Shown here piece after piece: positions 52,918-64,000 of a stretch of DNA of 64,000 nt. Positions within the stretch are counted from its first letter, which is position 1, and every line of letters begins with the position of its first letter. The stretch covers positions 1-64,000 of the forward strand of contig NW_027479039.1 of NCBI RefSeq assembly GCF_051014685.1. The letters are read 5' to 3'. A model generated the notes under the pieces. That model was not told the DNA's origin, did no database searches, and was given only the letters and a program-made list of their open reading frames with translations. The DNA is from Ptiloglossa arizonensis. Taxonomy: Eukaryota; Arthropoda; Insecta; Hymenoptera; Colletidae. Position numbers and translations under genes: made by a program.

Positions 52918-55395
52918 TACGTGTATTTTTCCCTTAGGCCATTCTGGTTAAGCGATTGGAGCAGCAGAAGTGCGAAAAATTTATTGTCTTCTCAACCATT
53001 TCTTGGCTTCAAACTCCCATATCTCTCGAACGGATTGACCAAACCCAGAAGTTCCTGCTGCCTCTGAAAGTAGAAACTCGCCCGATTACAACGATATGTG
53101 TATTTTTTCCATAGGCCATTCTGGTTAAGCGTTAGGAGCAGCAGAAGTGCGAAAAATTTGTTGTGTTCTCAATCATTTCTTAGCTTCAAACTCCCATATC
53201 TCGCGAACGGATTGACCTAACCCAAAAATTCCTGTTGCATCTGAAAGTAGAAACTCGCCCGCTTACAACGGTATGTGTATTTTTTCCCTAGGCCATTCTG
53301 GTTAAGCGTTAGGAGCAGCAGAAGTGCGAAAAATTTGTTGTCTTCTCAACCATTTCTTAGCTTCAAACTCCCATATCTCGCGAACGGATTGACCAAACCC
53401 AGAAGTTCCTGCTGCGTCTGAAAGTAGAAACTCGCCCGATTACAACGATATGCGTATTTTTTCCCTAGGGCATTCTGGTTAAGCGTTTGGAGCAGCAGAA
53501 TTGCGAAAAATGTTTTGCCTTCTCAACCACTTCTTGGCTTCAAACTCCCATATCTCGCGAACGGATTGACCTAACCCAAAAATTCCTGTTGCATCTGAAA
53601 GTAGAAACTCGCCCGATTACAACGGTATGTGTATTTTTTCCCTAGGCCATTCTGGTTAAGCGTTTGGAGCAGCAGAATTGCGAAAAATTTTTTGCTTTCT
53701 CAACCATTTCTTGGCTTCAAACTGCCATATCTCGCGAACGGATTGACCTAACCCAAAAATTCCTATTGCATCTGAAAGCAGAAACTCGCCCGATTACAAC
53801 GGTATGTGTATTTTTCCCTTAGGCCACTCTGGTTAGGCGATTGGAGCAGCAGAAGTGCGAAAAATTTATTGTCTTGTCAACCATTTCTTAGCTTGAAAGA
53901 CCCATATCTCGCGAACGTATTGACCTAACCCAAAAATTCCTGTTGCATCTGAAAGTAGAAACTCGCACGATTACAGCGGTATGTGTAGTTTTTCCCTAGG
54001 CAATTCTGGTTAAGCGTTTGGAGCAGCAGAAGTGCTACAAATTTGTTGTCTTCTCAATCATTTCTTAGCTTCAAACTCCCATATCTCGCGAACGGATTGA
54101 CCTAACCCAAAAATTCCTGTTGTGTCTGAAAGTAGAAACTCGCCCGATTACAACGGTATATGTATTTTTTCCCTAGGCCATTCTGATTAAGCGTTTGGAG
54201 CAGCAGAATTGCGAAAAATTTGTTGTCTTCATAACCATTTCTTAGCTTCAAACTCCCATATCTCGCGAACGGATTGACCTAACCCAAAAATTCCTGTTGC
54301 ATCTGAAAGTAGAAACTCGCCCGATTACAACGGTATGTGTATTTTTTCCCTAGGCCATTCTAGTTAAGCGTTTCGAGCAGCATAATTGCTAAAAATGTTT
54401 TGCCTTCTCAACCATTTCTTGGCATCAAACTCCCATATCTCGCGAACGGATTGACCTAACCCAAAAATTCCTATTGCATCTGAAAGTAGACACTCGCCCG
54501 ATTACAGGGGTATGTGTATTTTTTCCCTAGGCAATTCTGGTTAAGCGTTTGGAGCAGCAGAATTGCGAAAAATGTTTTGCCTTCTCAACAATTTCTTGGC
54601 TTCAAGCTCCCATATCTCGCGAACGGATTGACCTAACCCAAAAACTCCTATTGCATCTGAAAGTAGAAACTCGCCCGATTACAACGGTACGTGTATTTTT
54701 CCCTTAGGCCATTCTGGTTAAGCGTTTGGAGCAGCAGAATAGCGAAAAATTTTTTGCCTTCTCAACCATTTCTAGGCTTCAAACTCCCATATCTCGCGAA
54801 CGGATTGACCTAACCCAAAAATTCCTGTTGCATCTGAAAGTAGAAACTCGCCCGATTACAACGGTATGTGTATTTTTTCCCTAGGCCATTCTAGTTAAGC
54901 GTTTCGAGCAGCATAATTGCTAAAAATGTTTTGCCTTCTCAACCATTTCTTGGCATCAAACTCCCATATCTCGCGAACGGATTGACCTAACCCAAAAATT
55001 CCTATTGCATCTGAAAGTAGACACTCGCCCGATTACAGGGGTATGTGTATTTTTTCCCTAGGCAATTCTGGTTAAGCGTTTGGAGCAGCAGAATTGCGAA
55101 AAATGTTTTGCCTTCTCAACAATTTCTTGGCTTCAAGCTCCCATATCTCGCGAACGGATTGACCTAACCCAAAAACTCCTATTGCATCTGAAAGTAGAAA
55201 CTCGCCCGATTACAACGGTACGTGTATTTTTCCCTTAGGCCATTCTGGTTAAGCGTTTGGAGCAGCAGAATTGCGAAAAATTTTTTGCTTTCTCAACCAT
55301 TTCTTGGCTTCAAACTGCCATATCTCGCGAACGGATTGACCTAACCCAAAAATTCCTATTGCATCTGAAAGTAGAAACTCGCCCGATTACAGCGG
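52918..55395. repeat. 14-monomer HOR copy B (2478 bp)
   Basis: Same 14-monomer order and exact length as the preceding unit, with X-Y-Z triplets at 54334-54864 and 54865-55395. By eye it differs from copy A only at a few bases, lacking copy A's ttggcgtc and gaaacgag variants. The marker gttgtgtctg is at 54121, 2478 bp after its place in copy A. Confidence 0.9.
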
Positions 55396-57335
55396 TACGT
55401 GTATTTTTCCCTTAGGCCATTCTGGTTAAGCGATTGGAGCAGCAGAAGTGCGAAAAATTTATTGTCTTCTCAACCATTTCTTGGCTTCAAACTCCCATAT
55501 CTCTCGAACGGATTGACCAAACCCAGAAGTTCCTGCTGCCTCTGAAAGTAGAAACTCGCCCGATTACAACGATATGTGTATTTTTTCCATAGGCCATTCT
55601 GGTTAAGCGTTAGGAGCAGCAGAAGTGCGAAAAATTTGTTGTGTTCTCAATCATTTCTTAGCTTCAAACTCCCATATCTCGCGAACGGATTGACCTAACC
55701 CAAAAATTCCTGTTGCATCTGAAAGTAGAAACTCGCCCGCTTACAACGGTATGTGTATTTTTTCCCTAGGCCATTCTGGTTAAGCGTTAGGAGCAGCAGA
55801 AGTGCGAAAAATTTGTTGTCTTCTCAACCATTTCTTAGCTTCAAACTCCCATATCTCGCGAACGGATTGACCAAACCCAGAAGTTCCTGCTGCGTCTGAA
55901 AGTAGAAACTCGCCCGATTACAACGATATGCGTATTTTTTCCCTAGGGCATTCTGGTTAAGCGTTTGGAGCAGCAGAATTGCGAAAAATGTTTTGCCTTC
56001 TCAACCACTTCTTGGCTTCAAACTCCCATATCTCGCGAACGGATTGACCTAACCCAAAAATTCCTGTTGCATCTGAAAGTAGAAACTCGCCCGATTACAA
56101 CGGTATGTGTATTTTTTCCCTAGGCCATTCTGGTTAAGCGTTTGGAGCAGCAGAATTGCGAAAAATTTTTTGCTTTCTCAACCATTTCTTGGCTTCAAAC
56201 TGCCATATCTCGCGAACGGATTGACCTAACCCAAAAATTCCTATTGCATCTGAAAGCAGAAACTCGCCCGATTACAACGGTATGTGTATTTTTCCCTTAG
56301 GCCACTCTGGTTAGGCGATTGGAGCAGCAGAAGTGCGAAAAATTTATTGTCTTGTCAACCATTTCTTAGCTTGAAAGACCCATATCTCGCGAACGTATTG
56401 ACCTAACCCAAAAATTCCTGTTGCATCTGAAAGTAGAAACTCGCACGATTACAGCGGTATGTGTAGTTTTTCCCTAGGCAATTCTGGTTAAGCGTTTGGA
56501 GCAGCAGAAGTGCTACAAATTTGTTGTCTTCTCAATCATTTCTTAGCTTCAAACTCCCATATCTCGCGAACGGATTGACCTAACCCAAAAATTCCTGTTG
56601 CATCTGAAAGTAGAAACTCGCCCGATTACAACGGTATGTGTATTTTTTCCCTAGGCCATTCTAGTTAAGCGTTTCGAGCAGCATAATTGCTAAAAATGTT
56701 TTGCCTTCTCAACCATTTCTTGGCATCAAACTCCCATATCTCGCGAACGGATTGACCTAACCCAAAAATTCCTATTGCATCTGAAAGTAGACACTCGCCC
56801 GATTACAGGGGTATGTGTATTTTTTCCCTAGGCAATTCTGGTTAAGCGTTTGGAGCAGCAGAATTGCGAAAAATGTTTTGCCTTCTCAACAATTTCTTGG
56901 CTTCAAGCTCCCATATCTCGCGAACGGATTGACCTAACCCAAAAACTCCTATTGCATCTGAAAGTAGAAACTCGCCCGATTACAACGGTACGTGTATTTT
57001 TCCCTTAGGCCATTCTGGTTAAGCGTTTGGAGCAGCAGAATAGCGAAAAATTTTTTGCCTTCTCAACCATTTCTAGGCTTCAAACTCCCATATCTCGCGA
57101 ACGGATTGACCTAACCCAAAAATTCCTGTTGCATCTGAAAGTAGAAACTCGCCCGATTACAACGGTATGTGTATTTTTTCCCTAGGCCATTCTAGTTAAG
57201 CGTTTCGAGCAGCATAATTGCTAAAAATGTTTTGCCTTCTCAACCATTTCTTGGCATCAAACTCCCATATCTCGCGAACGGATTGACCTAACCCAAAAAT
57301 TCCTATTGCATCTGAAAGTAGACACTCGCCCGATT
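55396..57335. repeat. HOR copy C, shortened and interrupted
   Basis: It follows the 14-mer order but lacks the gttgtgtctg/tatatgtatt/ctgattaagcg/cttcataacc monomer: X starts directly after the gtgctacaaat monomer at about 56.6 kb. It carries ttgtgttctcaatc and the double X arrangement. In the second Y monomer the match breaks at about 57336, where gacactcgcccgatta continues into caacgatatgcg instead of caggggtatg, entering a different unit. Confidence 0.85.
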
Positions 57336-59500
57336 ACAACGATATGCGTATTTTTTCCCTAGGCCATCCTGGTTAAGCGTTTGGAGCAGCAGAATTGCGA
57401 AAAATGTTTTGCCTTCTCAACCATTTCTTGGCTTCAAACTCCCATATCTCGCGAACGGATTGACCTAACCCAAGAATTCCTGTTGCGTCTGAAAGTAGAA
57501 ACTCGCCCGATTACAACGGTATGTGTCTTTTTTCCCTAGGCCATTCTGATTAAGCGTTTGGAGCAGCAGAATTGCGAAAAATTTTTTTCCTTCCCAACCA
57601 TTTCTTGGCTTCAAACTCCCATATCTCGCGAACGGATTGACCTAACCCCAAAATTCCTGTTGCGTCTGAAAGTAGAAACTCGCCCGATTACAACGGTATG
57701 TGTATTTTTCCCTTAGGCCACTCTGGTTAAGCGATTGGAGCAGCAGAATTGCGAAAAATTTTTTGCTTTCTCAACCATTTCTTGGCTTCAAACTGCCATA
57801 TCTCGCGAACGGATTGACCTAACCCAAAAATTCCTATTGCATCTGAAAGTAGAAACTCGCCCGATTACAGCGGTACGTGTATTTTTTCCCTAGGCCATTC
57901 TGGTTAAGCGTTAGGAGCAGCAGAAGTGCGAAAAATTTGTTGTCTTCTCAACCATTTCTTAGATTCAAACTCCCATATCTCGCGAACGGATTGACCAAAC
58001 CCAGAAGTTCCTGCTGCGTCTGAAAGTAGAAACTCGCCCGATTACAACGATATGCGTATTTTTTCCCTAGGGTATTCTGGTTAAGCGTTTGGAGCAGCAG
58101 AATTGCGAAAAATGTTTTGCCTTCTCAACCACTTCTTGGCTTCAAACTCCCATATCTCGCGAACGGATAGACCTAACCCAAAAATTCCTGTTGCATCTGA
58201 AAGTAGAAACTCGCCCGATTACAACGGTATGTGTATTTTTTCCCTAGGCCATTCTGGTTAAGCGTTTGGAGCAGCAGAATTGCGAAAAATTTTTTGCTTT
58301 CTCAACCATTTCTTGGCTTCAAACTGCCATATCTCGCGAACGGATTGACCTAACCCAAAAATTCCTATTGCATCTGAAAGCAGAAACTCGCCCGATTACA
58401 ACGGTATGTGTATTTTTCCCTTAGGCCACTCTGGTTAGGCGATTGGAGCTGCAGAAGTGCGAAAAATTTATTGTCTTGTCAACCATTTCTTAGCTTGAAA
58501 GACCCATATCTCGCGAACGTATTGACCTAACCCAAAAATTCCTGTTGCATCTGAAAGTAGAAACTCGCACGATTACAGCGGTATGTGTAGTTTTTCCCTA
58601 GGCAATTCTGGTTAAGCGTTTGGAGCAGCAGAAGTGCTACAAATTTGTTGTCTTCTCAATCATTTCTTAGCTTCAAACTCCCATATCTCGCGAACGGATT
58701 GACCTAACCCAAAAATTCCTGTTGTGTCTGAAAGTAGAAACTCGCCCGATTACAACGGTATATGTATTTTTTCCCTAGGCCATTCTGATTAAGCGTTTGG
58801 AGCAGCAGAATTGCGAAAAATTTGTTGTCTTCATAACCATTTCTTAGCTTCAAACTCCCATATCTCGCGAACGGATTGACCTAACCCAAAAATTCCTGTT
58901 GCATCTGAAAGTAGAAACTCGCCCGATTACAACGGTATGTGTATTTTTTCCCTAGGCCATTCTAGTTAAGCGTTTCGAGCAGCATAATTGCTAAAAATGT
59001 TTTGCCTTCTCAACCATTTCTTGGCATCAAACTCCCATATCTCGCGAACGGATTGACCAAACTCAAAAATTCCTGCTGCGTCTGAAGGTTGAAACTCGCC
59101 CGATTACAACGATATGCGTATTTTTTCCCTAGGCCATCCTGGTTAAGCGTTTGGAGCAGCAGAATTGCGAAAAATGTTTTGCCTTCTCAACCATTTCTTG
59201 GCTTCAAACTCCCATATCTCGCGAACGGATTGACCTAACCCAAGAATTCCTGTTGCGTCTGAAAGTAGAAACTCGCCCGATTACAACGGTATGTGTCTTT
59301 TTTCCCTAGGCCATTCTGATTAAGCGTTTGGAGCAGCAGAATTGCGAAAAATTTTTTTCCTTCCCAACCATTTCTTGGCTTCAAACTCCCATATCTCGCG
59401 AACGGATTGACCGAACCCCAAAATTCCTGTTGCGTCTGAAAGTAGAAACTCGCCCGATTACAACGGTATGTGTATTTTTCCCTTAGGCCACTCTGGTTAA
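57336..59500. repeat. 10-monomer unit with partial second copy
   Basis: The ccctaggccatcctgg monomer recurs at 57361 and 59131, 1770 bp apart (10 x 177). In both places it is followed by the cccaagaattcc and tgtgtcttttttccc monomers and an aaatttttttccttccc monomer. The second copy stops matching near 59500. Between them lies a version of the 11-mer without its first monomers, carrying private variants ttagattcaaac (about 57961), ctagggtattc and ggagctgcag (about 58446). The junction near 59055 has gaccaaactcaaaaattcc and gaaggttgaaac, not seen at 57336. Confidence 0.78.
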
Positions 59501-62500
59501 GCGATTGGAGCAGCAGAAGTGCGAAAAATTTATTGTCTTGTCAACCATTTCTTAGCTTGAAAGTCCCATATCTCGCGAACGTATTGACCTAACCCAAAAA
59601 TTCCTGTTGCATCTGAAAGTAGAAACTCGCACGATTACAGCGGTATGTGTTGTTTTTCCCTAGGCAATTCTGGTTAAGCGTTTGGAGCAGCAGAAGTGCG
59701 ACAAATTTGTTGTCTTCTCAATCATTTCTTAGCTTCAAACTCCCATATCTCGCGAACGGATTGACCTAACCCTAAAATTCCTGTTGCATCTGAAAGTAGA
59801 AACTCGCCCGATTACAACGGTATGTGTATTTTTTCCCTAGCCCATTCTGGTTAAGCGTTTGGAGCAGCAGAATTGCGAAAAATTTTTTGCCTTCTCAACC
59901 ATTTCTAGGCTTCAAACTCCCATATCTCGCGAACGGATTGACCTAACCCAAAAATTCCTGTTGCATCTGAAAGTAGAAACTCGCCCGATTACAACGGTAT
60001 GTGTATTTTTTCCCTAGCCCATTCTGGTTAAGCGTTTGGAGCAGCAGAATTGCGAAAAATTTTTTGCCGTCCCAACCATTTCTTGTCTTCAAACTCCCAT
60101 ATCTCGCGAACGGATTGACCTAACCCAAAAACTCCTATTGCATCTGAAAGTAGAAACTCGCCCGATTGCAACGGTATGTGTATTTTTCCCTTAGGCCATT
60201 CTGGTTAAGCGTTTAGAGCAGCAGAATTGGGAAAAATTTTTTGCCTTCTCAACCATTTCTTGGCTTCAAACTCCCATATCTCGCGAATGGATTGACCTAA
60301 CCCAAAAATTCCTATTGCGTCTGAAAGTAGAAACTCGCCCGATTACAACGGTATGTGTATTTTTTCCCTAGGCCATTCTGATTAAGCGTTTGGAGCAGCA
60401 GAAGTGCGAAAAATTTGTTGTCTTCATAACCATTTCTTAGCTTCAAACTCCCATATCTCGCGAACGGATTGACCAAACCCAAAAATTCCTGTTGCATCTG
60501 AAAGTAGAAACTCGCCCGATTACAACGGTGTGTGTATTTTTTCCCTAGGGCATTCTGGTTAAGCGTTTGGAGCAGCAGAAGTGCGAAAAATTTGTTGTCT
60601 TCTTAACCATTACAGAGCTTCAAACTCCCATATCTCGCGAACGGATTGACGTAACCCAAAAATTCCTGTTGCATCTGAAAGTAGAATCTCGCCCGATTAC
60701 AACGGTATGTGTATTTTTCCCCTAGGCCATTCTGGTTAAGCGTTTGGAGCAGCAGAATCGCGAAAAATTTTTTGTCTTCTCAACCATTTCTTGGCTTCAA
60801 ACTCCCATATCTCGCGAACGGATTGACCTAACCCAAAAATTATTATTGCATCTGAAAGTAGAAACTCGCCCGATTACAGCGGTATGTGTATTTTTTCCCT
60901 AGGCAATTCTGGTTAAGCGTTTGGAGCAGCAGAAATGCGAAAAATTTTTTGCCTTCTCAACCATTTCTTGGCTTCAAACTCCCATATCTCGCGAACGGAT
61001 TGACCTAACCCAAAAATTCCTGTTGCGTCTGAAAGTAGAAACGCGCCCGATTATAACGATATGCGTATTTTTTCCCTAGGCCATTCTGGTTAAGCGTTTG
61101 GAGCAGCAGAATTGCGAAAAATGTTTTGCCTTCTCAACAATTTCTTGGCTTCAAGCTCCCATATCTCGCGAACGGATTGACCTAACCCAAAAACTCCTAT
61201 TGCATCTGAAAGTAGAAACTCGCCCGATTACAACGGTACGTGTATTTTTCCCTTAGGCCATTCTGGTTAAGCGTTTGGAGCAGCAGAATAGCGAAAAATT
61301 TTTTGCCTTCTCAACCATTTCTAGGATTCAAACTCCCATATCTCGCGAACGGATTGACCTAACCCAAAAATTCCTGTTGCATCTGAAAGTAGAAACTCGC
61401 CCGATTACAACGGTATGTGTATTTTTTCCCTAGCCCATTCTGGTTAAGCGTTTGGAGCAGCAGAATTGCGAAAAATTTGTTGTCTTCTCAACCATTTCTT
61501 AGCTTCAAAGTCCCATATCTCGCGAACGGATTGACCAAACTCAAAAGTTCCTGCTGCGTCTGAAGGTAGAAACTCGCCCGATTACAACGATATGTGTATT
61601 TTTCCCTTAGGCCATTCTGGTTAAGCGTTTGGAGCAGCAGAATTGGGAAAAATTTTTTGCCTTCTCAACCATTTCTTGGCTTCAAACTCCCATATCTCGC
61701 GAATGGATTGACCTAACCCAAAAATTCCTATTGCGTCTGAAAGTAGAAACTCGCCCGATTACAACGGTATGTGTATTTTTTCCCTAGGCCATTCTGATTA
61801 AGCGTTTGGAGCAGCAGAAGTGCGAAAAATTTGTTGTCTTCATAACCATTTCTTAGCTTCAAACACCCATATCTCGCGAACGGATTGACCTAACCCAAAA
61901 ATTCCTGTTGCATCTGAAAGTAGAAACTCGCCCGATTACAACTGTATGTGTATTTTTTCTCTAGGCCATTCTGGTTAAGCTTTTGGAGCAGCAGAAGTGC
62001 GAAAAATTTGTTGTCTTCTCAACCATTTCTTAGATTCAAACTCCCATATCTCGCGAACAGATTGACCTAACCCAAAAATTCCTCTTGCATCTGAAAGTAG
62101 AAACTCGCCCGATTACAACGGTGTGTGTATTTTTTCCTAGGGCATTCTGGTTAAGCGTTTGGAGTAGCAGAAGTGCGAAAAATTTTTTGTCTTCTTAACC
62201 ATTACAGAGCTTCAAACTCCCATATCTCGCGAACGGATTGACCTAACCCAAAAATTCCTATTACATCTGAAAGTAGAAACTCGCCCGATTACAACGGTAT
62301 GTGTATTTTTTCCCTAGGCCATTCTGGTTAAGCGTTTGGAGCAGCAGAAGTGCGACAAATTTGTTGTCTTCTCAATCATTTCTTAGCTTCAAACTCCCAT
62401 ATCTCGTGAACGGATTGACCTAACCCAAAAATTATTATTGCATCTGAAAGTAGAAACTCGCCCGATTACAGCGGTATGTGTATTTTTTCCCTAGGCAATT

Positions 62501-64000
62501 CTGGTTAAGCGTTTGGAGCAGCAGAAATGCGAAAAATTTTTTGCCTTCTCAACCATTTCTTGGCTTCAAACTCCCATATCTCGCGAACGGATAGACCTAA
62601 CCCAAAAATTCCTGTTGCGTGTGAAAGTAGAAACTCGCCCGATTACAACGGTATGTGTATTTTTTCCCTAGCCCATTCTGGTTAAGCGTTTGGAGCAGCA
62701 GAATTGCGAAAAATTTGTTGACTTCTCAACCATTTCTTAGCTTCAAAGTCCCATATGTCGCGAACGGATTGACCAAACCCAAAAATTCCTGCTGCGTCTG
62801 AAAGTAGAAACGCGCCCGATTATAACGATATGCGTATTTTTTCCCTAGGCCATTCTGGTTAAGCGTTTGGAGCAGCAGAAATGCGAAAAATGTTTTGCCT
62901 TCTCAACAATTCCTTGGCTTCAAGCTCCCATATCTCGCGAACGGATTGACCTAACCCAAAATTTCCTGTTGCATCTGAAAGTAGAAACTCGCCCGATTAC
63001 AACGGTATGTGTATTTTCTCCCTAGGCCATTCTGGTTATGCGTTAGGAGCAGCAGAAGTGCGAAAAATTTGTTGTCTTCTCAACCATTTCTTAGCTTCAA
63101 ACTCCCATATCTCGCGAACGGATTGACCAAACCCAGAAGTTCCTGCTGCGTCTGAAAGTAGAAACTCGCCCGATTACAACGATATGCGTATTTTCTCCCT
63201 AGGCCATTCTGGTTAAGCGTTTGGAGCAGCAGAAGTGCGAAAAATTTGTTGTCTTCTCAACCATTTCTTGGCTTCAAACTCCCATATCTCGCGAACGGAT
63301 TGACCTAACCCAAAAATTCCTGTTGCGTCTGAAAGTAGAAACTCGCCCGATTACAACGGTATGTGTATTTTTTCCCTAGGCCATTCTGATTAAGCGTTTG
63401 GAGCAGCAGAAGTGCGAAAAATTTGTCGTCTTCATAACCATTTCTTAGCTTCAAACTCCCATATCTCGCGAACGGATTGACCTAACCCAAAAATTCCTAT
63501 TGCATCTGAAAGTAGAAACTCGCCCGATTACAGCGGTATGTGTATTTTTTCCCTATGCCATTCTGGTTAAGCGTTTGGAGCAACAGAATTGCGAAAAATT
63601 TATTGCTTTCTCAACCATTTCTTGGCTTCAAACTGCCATATCTCGCGAACGGATTGACCTAACCCAAAAATTCCTATTGCATCTGAAAGTAGAAACTCGC
63701 CCGATTACAACGGTACGTGTATTTTTCCCTTAGGCCATTCTGGTTAAGCGATTGGAGCAGCAGAAGTGCGAAAAATTTATTGTCTTGTCAACCATTTCTT
63801 AGCTTGAAAGTCCCATATCTCGCGAACGTATTGACCTAACACAAAAATTCCTGTTGCGTCTGAAAGTAGAAACGCGCCCGATTATAACGATATGCGTATT
63901 TTTTCCCTAGGCCATTCTGGTTAAGCGTTTGGAGCAGCAGAATTGCGAAAAATGTTTTGCCTTCTCAACCATTTCTTGGCTTCAAACTGCCATATCTCGC
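59501..64000. repeat. Heterogeneous tail of the array, loose HORs
   Basis: Twenty-five or so full-length monomers with more private substitutions and less regular class order than the centre of the window. Shared rare markers give loose periodicities: cgcgcccgattataacgatatg (about 61043, 62812, 63873; spacings 1769 and 1061 bp), ttattattgcatc (60840 and 62432), accattacagagc (about 60608 and 62201), and gcgaatggattg (about 60284 and 61700). Monomer length stays at 177 with single-base indels. The last 500 bp return to the gcgattgg/ttattgtcttgtc class common at the left end. Confidence 0.8.

Larger units (their letters stand above)
1..64000. repeat. 177-bp satellite DNA array, head-to-tail, whole window
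   Basis: Equivalent points such as the (c/a)tctgaaagtagaaac segment recur at 1, 178, 355 and then every 177 bp to the end, giving about 361 units, all in the same orientation. Within a unit numbered from catctgaaag, landmarks are cccgattaca (21-30), a T6 run (43-48), an AvrII palindrome cctagg (49-54), ggagcagcag (about 75-84), an A5T3 block (92-99), an NruI palindrome tcgcga (141-146), and ctaacccaaaaattcc (about 157-172). Monomers differ by clustered, linked substitutions that define about a dozen classes. AvrII is lost in the cttagg, ctatgcc and ccatagg classes, and NruI in the tcgggaac and tctcgaac classes. Near-nucleosomal length and HOR order are typical of centromeric or pericentromeric satellites. 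No unique DNA interrupts the array. The family is not one I can name; organism and chromosomal position are unknown. Confidence 0.98.

Noticed and set aside
1..64000. CRISPR array
   Set aside because: The 177-bp unit repeats throughout; there are no short repeats separated by unique spacers and no cas genes.
1..64000. Inverted segments within the array
   Set aside because: ctgaaagtagaaac and ggagcagcag occur in forward orientation throughout; I found no minus-strand monomers.
1..64000. rDNA, tRNA genes or Pol III boxes inside the monomer
   Set aside because: No ggttcgaatcc-type B box, no A box, and no rRNA-like stretch could be seen on either strand.

Overview
The whole 64 kb window is one uninterrupted satellite DNA array. 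A 177-bp monomer is repeated head to tail about 361 times, always in the same orientation. I see no gene, RNA gene, transposon, CRISPR array or unique spacer. Every open reading frame in the window lies inside the repeat and crosses monomer junctions, because 177 is a multiple of 3.

A repeat of this kind, with a near-nucleosomal unit length and multimeric higher-order repeats (HORs), is typical of eukaryotic centromeric or pericentromeric heterochromatin. I do not recognise the monomer and cannot name a species. A hand count of one typical monomer gives 75 G+C of 177 (about 42%) and 8 CpG against about 8 expected. The lack of CpG depletion argues against a heavily methylated vertebrate or plant genome and fits many invertebrates, such as insects. 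That is inference only.

About a dozen monomer classes can be told apart by linked substitutions. Their order defines successive local HOR domains (boundaries about +/-30 bp): 1-1061 ordinary monomers; 1062-1757 an abnormally corrupted stretch; 2297-4774 a 7-mer twice; 5304-9196 10-mer and 12-mer versions of one unit; 9213-11865 a 5-mer three times; 11144-14325 a 9-mer twice; 13643-16119 a 7-mer twice; 16828-24261 a 21-mer twice; 23731-27270 a 10-mer twice; 27091 to about 48.5 kb a superblock of about 8.1-8.7 kb present three times, containing an 8-mer tandem pair (31845-34676) and a dimer pair (41227-41934); 48493-57335 an 11-mer that grows to a 14-mer by duplicating three monomers; 57336-59500 a 10-mer pair; 59.5-64 kb a mixed tail.

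Nothing here works as a gene set. The interest lies in how the array evolved: nested amplification, with private mutations that order the copies in time. Candidate protein-binding structure inside the monomer is also of interest, namely a CENP-B-box-like motif matching 7 or 8 of 9 essential bases and a near-palindromic A/T block in one monomer class.
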